Assembly (NCBI GenBank): GCA_023423015.1
Contig: JAFAGE010000184.1
Location: 1-6,843 of the forward strand
From: Bacteroidota bacterium
Lineage (GTDB): Bacteria > Bacteroidota > Bacteroidia > Chitinophagales > Chitinophagaceae
Length of the DNA: 6,843 nucleotides
Reading direction: 5' to 3'
Of this stretch, positions 6,203 through 6,843 are shown in pieces; position 1 is the stretch's first letter, and each line of letters starts with the position of its first letter. The position numbers and the translations under genes were made by a program. Below the pieces are notes generated by a model. The model searched no databases and had not been told where the DNA came from. It saw only the letters and a list, made by a program, of their open reading frames with translations.

Positions 6203-6230
6203 ACTTAACATAATATAAATTATAAGACAA
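6203..6230 (-). other. dif-like (Xer-type) recombination site S2
   Basis: Read on the minus strand: XerC-like arm TTGTCTTATAA (6230-6220), 6-bp centre TTTATA, XerD-like arm TTATGTTAAGT (6213-6203). Against E. coli dif, the XerD arm agrees at ten of eleven positions and the centre (TGTATA in dif) at five of six. It is inverted relative to S1, so the two XerD-like arms face each other around the two-gene operon. Confidence 0.62.
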
Positions 6231-6252
6231 TAATGTATCTGAGAGTTCTATG

Positions 6253-6271
6253 CCAGGCAAGGCAGTCCTGG
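6253..6271. repeat. Small hairpin upstream of the 70-residue ORF
   Basis: CCAGG (6253-6257) and CCTGG (6267-6271) are inverted around a 9-base loop. It lies 22 bp beyond S2 in the leader of the 70-residue ORF. Five base pairs is little, so this is a weak call. Confidence 0.3.
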
Positions 6272-6348
6272 ATATCAAGAATGATTCGATTTGCCCTGAG
6301 GCACAGATTTTTTATTCACTAATTCGTATTTATTAAAAATGCTTATTT

Positions 6349-6561
6349 ATGAAGCCAGATCTGTCCCAATTGAACGAAGAACAATTACAACACCTCCTGA
6401 ACCTGGAGAATCTCAAATTCAGCCACGGCATCGACGAGGGATTGCCGTTTGATACCCTCCGGCAAATCCGTCAGAATATTCGCGTCCTTCGCGAAGAAAT
6501 TGAACGCAGAGCGAATTCTCACAGCGTTACCGAGATGCCGCGACGTGCAGCGTCAGCCTAA
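6349..6561 (+). CDS. Small hypothetical protein (70 residues), helical and charged
   Basis: An ORF from ATG 6349 to TAA 6559-6561, with an AT-rich leader (TATTAAAAATGCTTATTT) of the kind common before Bacteroidetes genes and no Shine-Dalgarno. The product starts MKPDLSQLNEEQLQHLLNLE and continues with IRQNIRVLREEIERR, so it is nearly all amphipathic helix with a Pro-, Arg- and Ala-rich end. It has no membrane segment or signal peptide. Composition and the regular helix pattern favour a real gene, but I do not recognise a family. It lies between dif-like site S2 and half-site S3, so it could be the cargo of a second module. An imperfect hairpin (6551-6570) overlaps its stop. Confidence 0.6.
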   Translation: MKPDLSQLNEEQLQHLLNLENLKFSHGIDEGLPFDTLRQIRQNIRVLREEIERRANSHSVTEMPRRAASA

Positions 6562-6570
6562 AGGGTGACG
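6551..6570 (+). terminator. Imperfect hairpin overlapping the stop of the 70-residue ORF
   Basis: CGTCA (6551-6555) pairs with TGACG (6566-6570), and CC pairs with GG inside a G-G mismatch around TAAA. No U-run follows, so termination is only possible, not clear. Confidence 0.3.
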
Positions 6571-6691
6571 GACAATGGCTTTCACAAAGAACTCGAATGA
6601 AAAGCGATCATGGCGGGAAACAATACTAATTGAAGTTCAATAGGTAAACTCATACAATCTCTAATTTTAGTGGAATTCATGTTGTAAGGCT

Positions 6692-6721
6692 CTACTTAAC
6701 ATAATGTGCAGTATTTAGGAT
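6692..6721 (-). other. dif-like half-site S3
   Basis: CTACTTAACATAAT at 6692-6705 repeats exactly the 14 bases at 6201-6214 of S2, in direct orientation and including the XerD-like arm (11 of 11). The other arm (6711-6721) agrees with S2 at only four positions, so this is a degenerate or hybrid site. The interval 6571-6691 before it holds no convincing gene. Confidence 0.5.
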
Positions 6722-6734
6722 CGCTCTCTGGCCT

Positions 6735-6813
6735 CGATCTCCGATCTCCGTTTTCCTATCGCCCTCCATCCTCCGCCCTCCGCCCTAACTTCTTCTCCCA
6801 ATCGCCCTCCGCC
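6735..6813. repeat. Pyrimidine-rich heptamer repeats
   Basis: CGATCTC occurs twice in tandem (6735-6741, 6742-6748). Then come CGCCCTC, CATCCTC, CGCCCTC and CGCCCTA in tandem (6760-6787), and CGCCCTC again at 6803-6809. The 7-bp period is the same as in the GGTGAGC repeats at 4865, and strand asymmetry is strong. No coding frame is supported. Confidence 0.7.
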
Positions 6814-6817
6814 TGCG

Positions 6818-6843
6818 CCCACCGAAGCTTCAGCGTAGGTGGG
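6818..6843. repeat. Inverted repeat cut by the window edge
   Basis: CCCACC (6818-6823) and GGTGGG (6838-6843) form inverted arms around a 14-base centre containing the palindrome GAAGCTTC. The preceding bases TGCG suggest that the stem goes on beyond the window. Confidence 0.45.

Noticed and set aside
6110..6211. 34-residue N-terminal extension of the 132-residue protein from ATG 6211
   Set aside because: The extension runs through a hairpin and its ATG lies inside the S2 arm; ATG 6109 gives a natural polar N-terminus.
6575..6643. 22-codon plus-strand frame (MAFTKNSNEKRSWRETILIE...)
   Set aside because: Too short to support without conservation or expression evidence.
5102..6721. Integron attC sites (the ACTTAAC / GTTAAGT cores fit RYYYAAC / GTTRRRY)
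   Set aside because: No paired outer and inner boxes forming the long attC dyad could be found around any of the three cores, while both arms of S1 and S2 fit an Xer/dif layout better. It is not fully excluded.

Overview
The window looks like a chromosomal segment of a Bacteroidota bacterium, most likely in or near Chitinophagaceae. The evidence is a GyrA of Bacteroidetes type, a leftward gene beginning MNKYLLLRDNKQSGPY (a small-domain N-terminus I associate with that group), starts without Shine-Dalgarno sequences, and an exact Bacteroidetes-type -7 promoter element (TAnnTTTG) upstream of gyrA. The family-level assignment is inference from memory.

Layout: (1) 1-90, minus strand: the first 30 codons of a gene leaving the window. 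(2) 91-310: divergent intergenic region with a candidate gyrA promoter. (3) 311-2899: DNA gyrase subunit A, complete in length but split by one in-frame TGA at 1925-1927. The TGA replaces the first glycine of the GyrA-box (QRR-G-G-R-G), so the 538-residue cleavage/religation part is separated from the beta-pinwheel C-terminal domain, with no frame change. (4) 2933-4255: a secreted or periplasmic TPR-like protein, 33 bp behind gyrA and closed by a strong hairpin at 4291-4320. (5) 4352-4678: a four-helix DUF486/DMT-type membrane protein. (6) 4679-5239: no gene; it holds a second intrinsic terminator, two 52-bp-spaced copies of a GGTGAGC heptamer repeat, a dif-like site and a hairpin. (7) 5240-6109, minus strand: two tightly coupled, AT-rich genes for small single-pass membrane proteins of unknown family. 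(8) 6203-6843: a second dif-like site, a 70-residue hypothetical ORF, a third (half) site, and a pyrimidine-rich heptamer repeat running into an inverted repeat cut by the window edge.

The left two thirds is ordinary housekeeping DNA; the right third is accessory. The two points most worth attention are the nonsense codon in an essential gene, placed exactly in the motif needed for DNA wrapping, and the two-gene membrane operon bracketed by inverted sites resembling Xer/dif recombination sites. A third half-site lies beyond the next small ORF. Together these suggest a small Xer-type cassette (similar in logic to plasmid pdif modules), with cargo whose function I cannot name.
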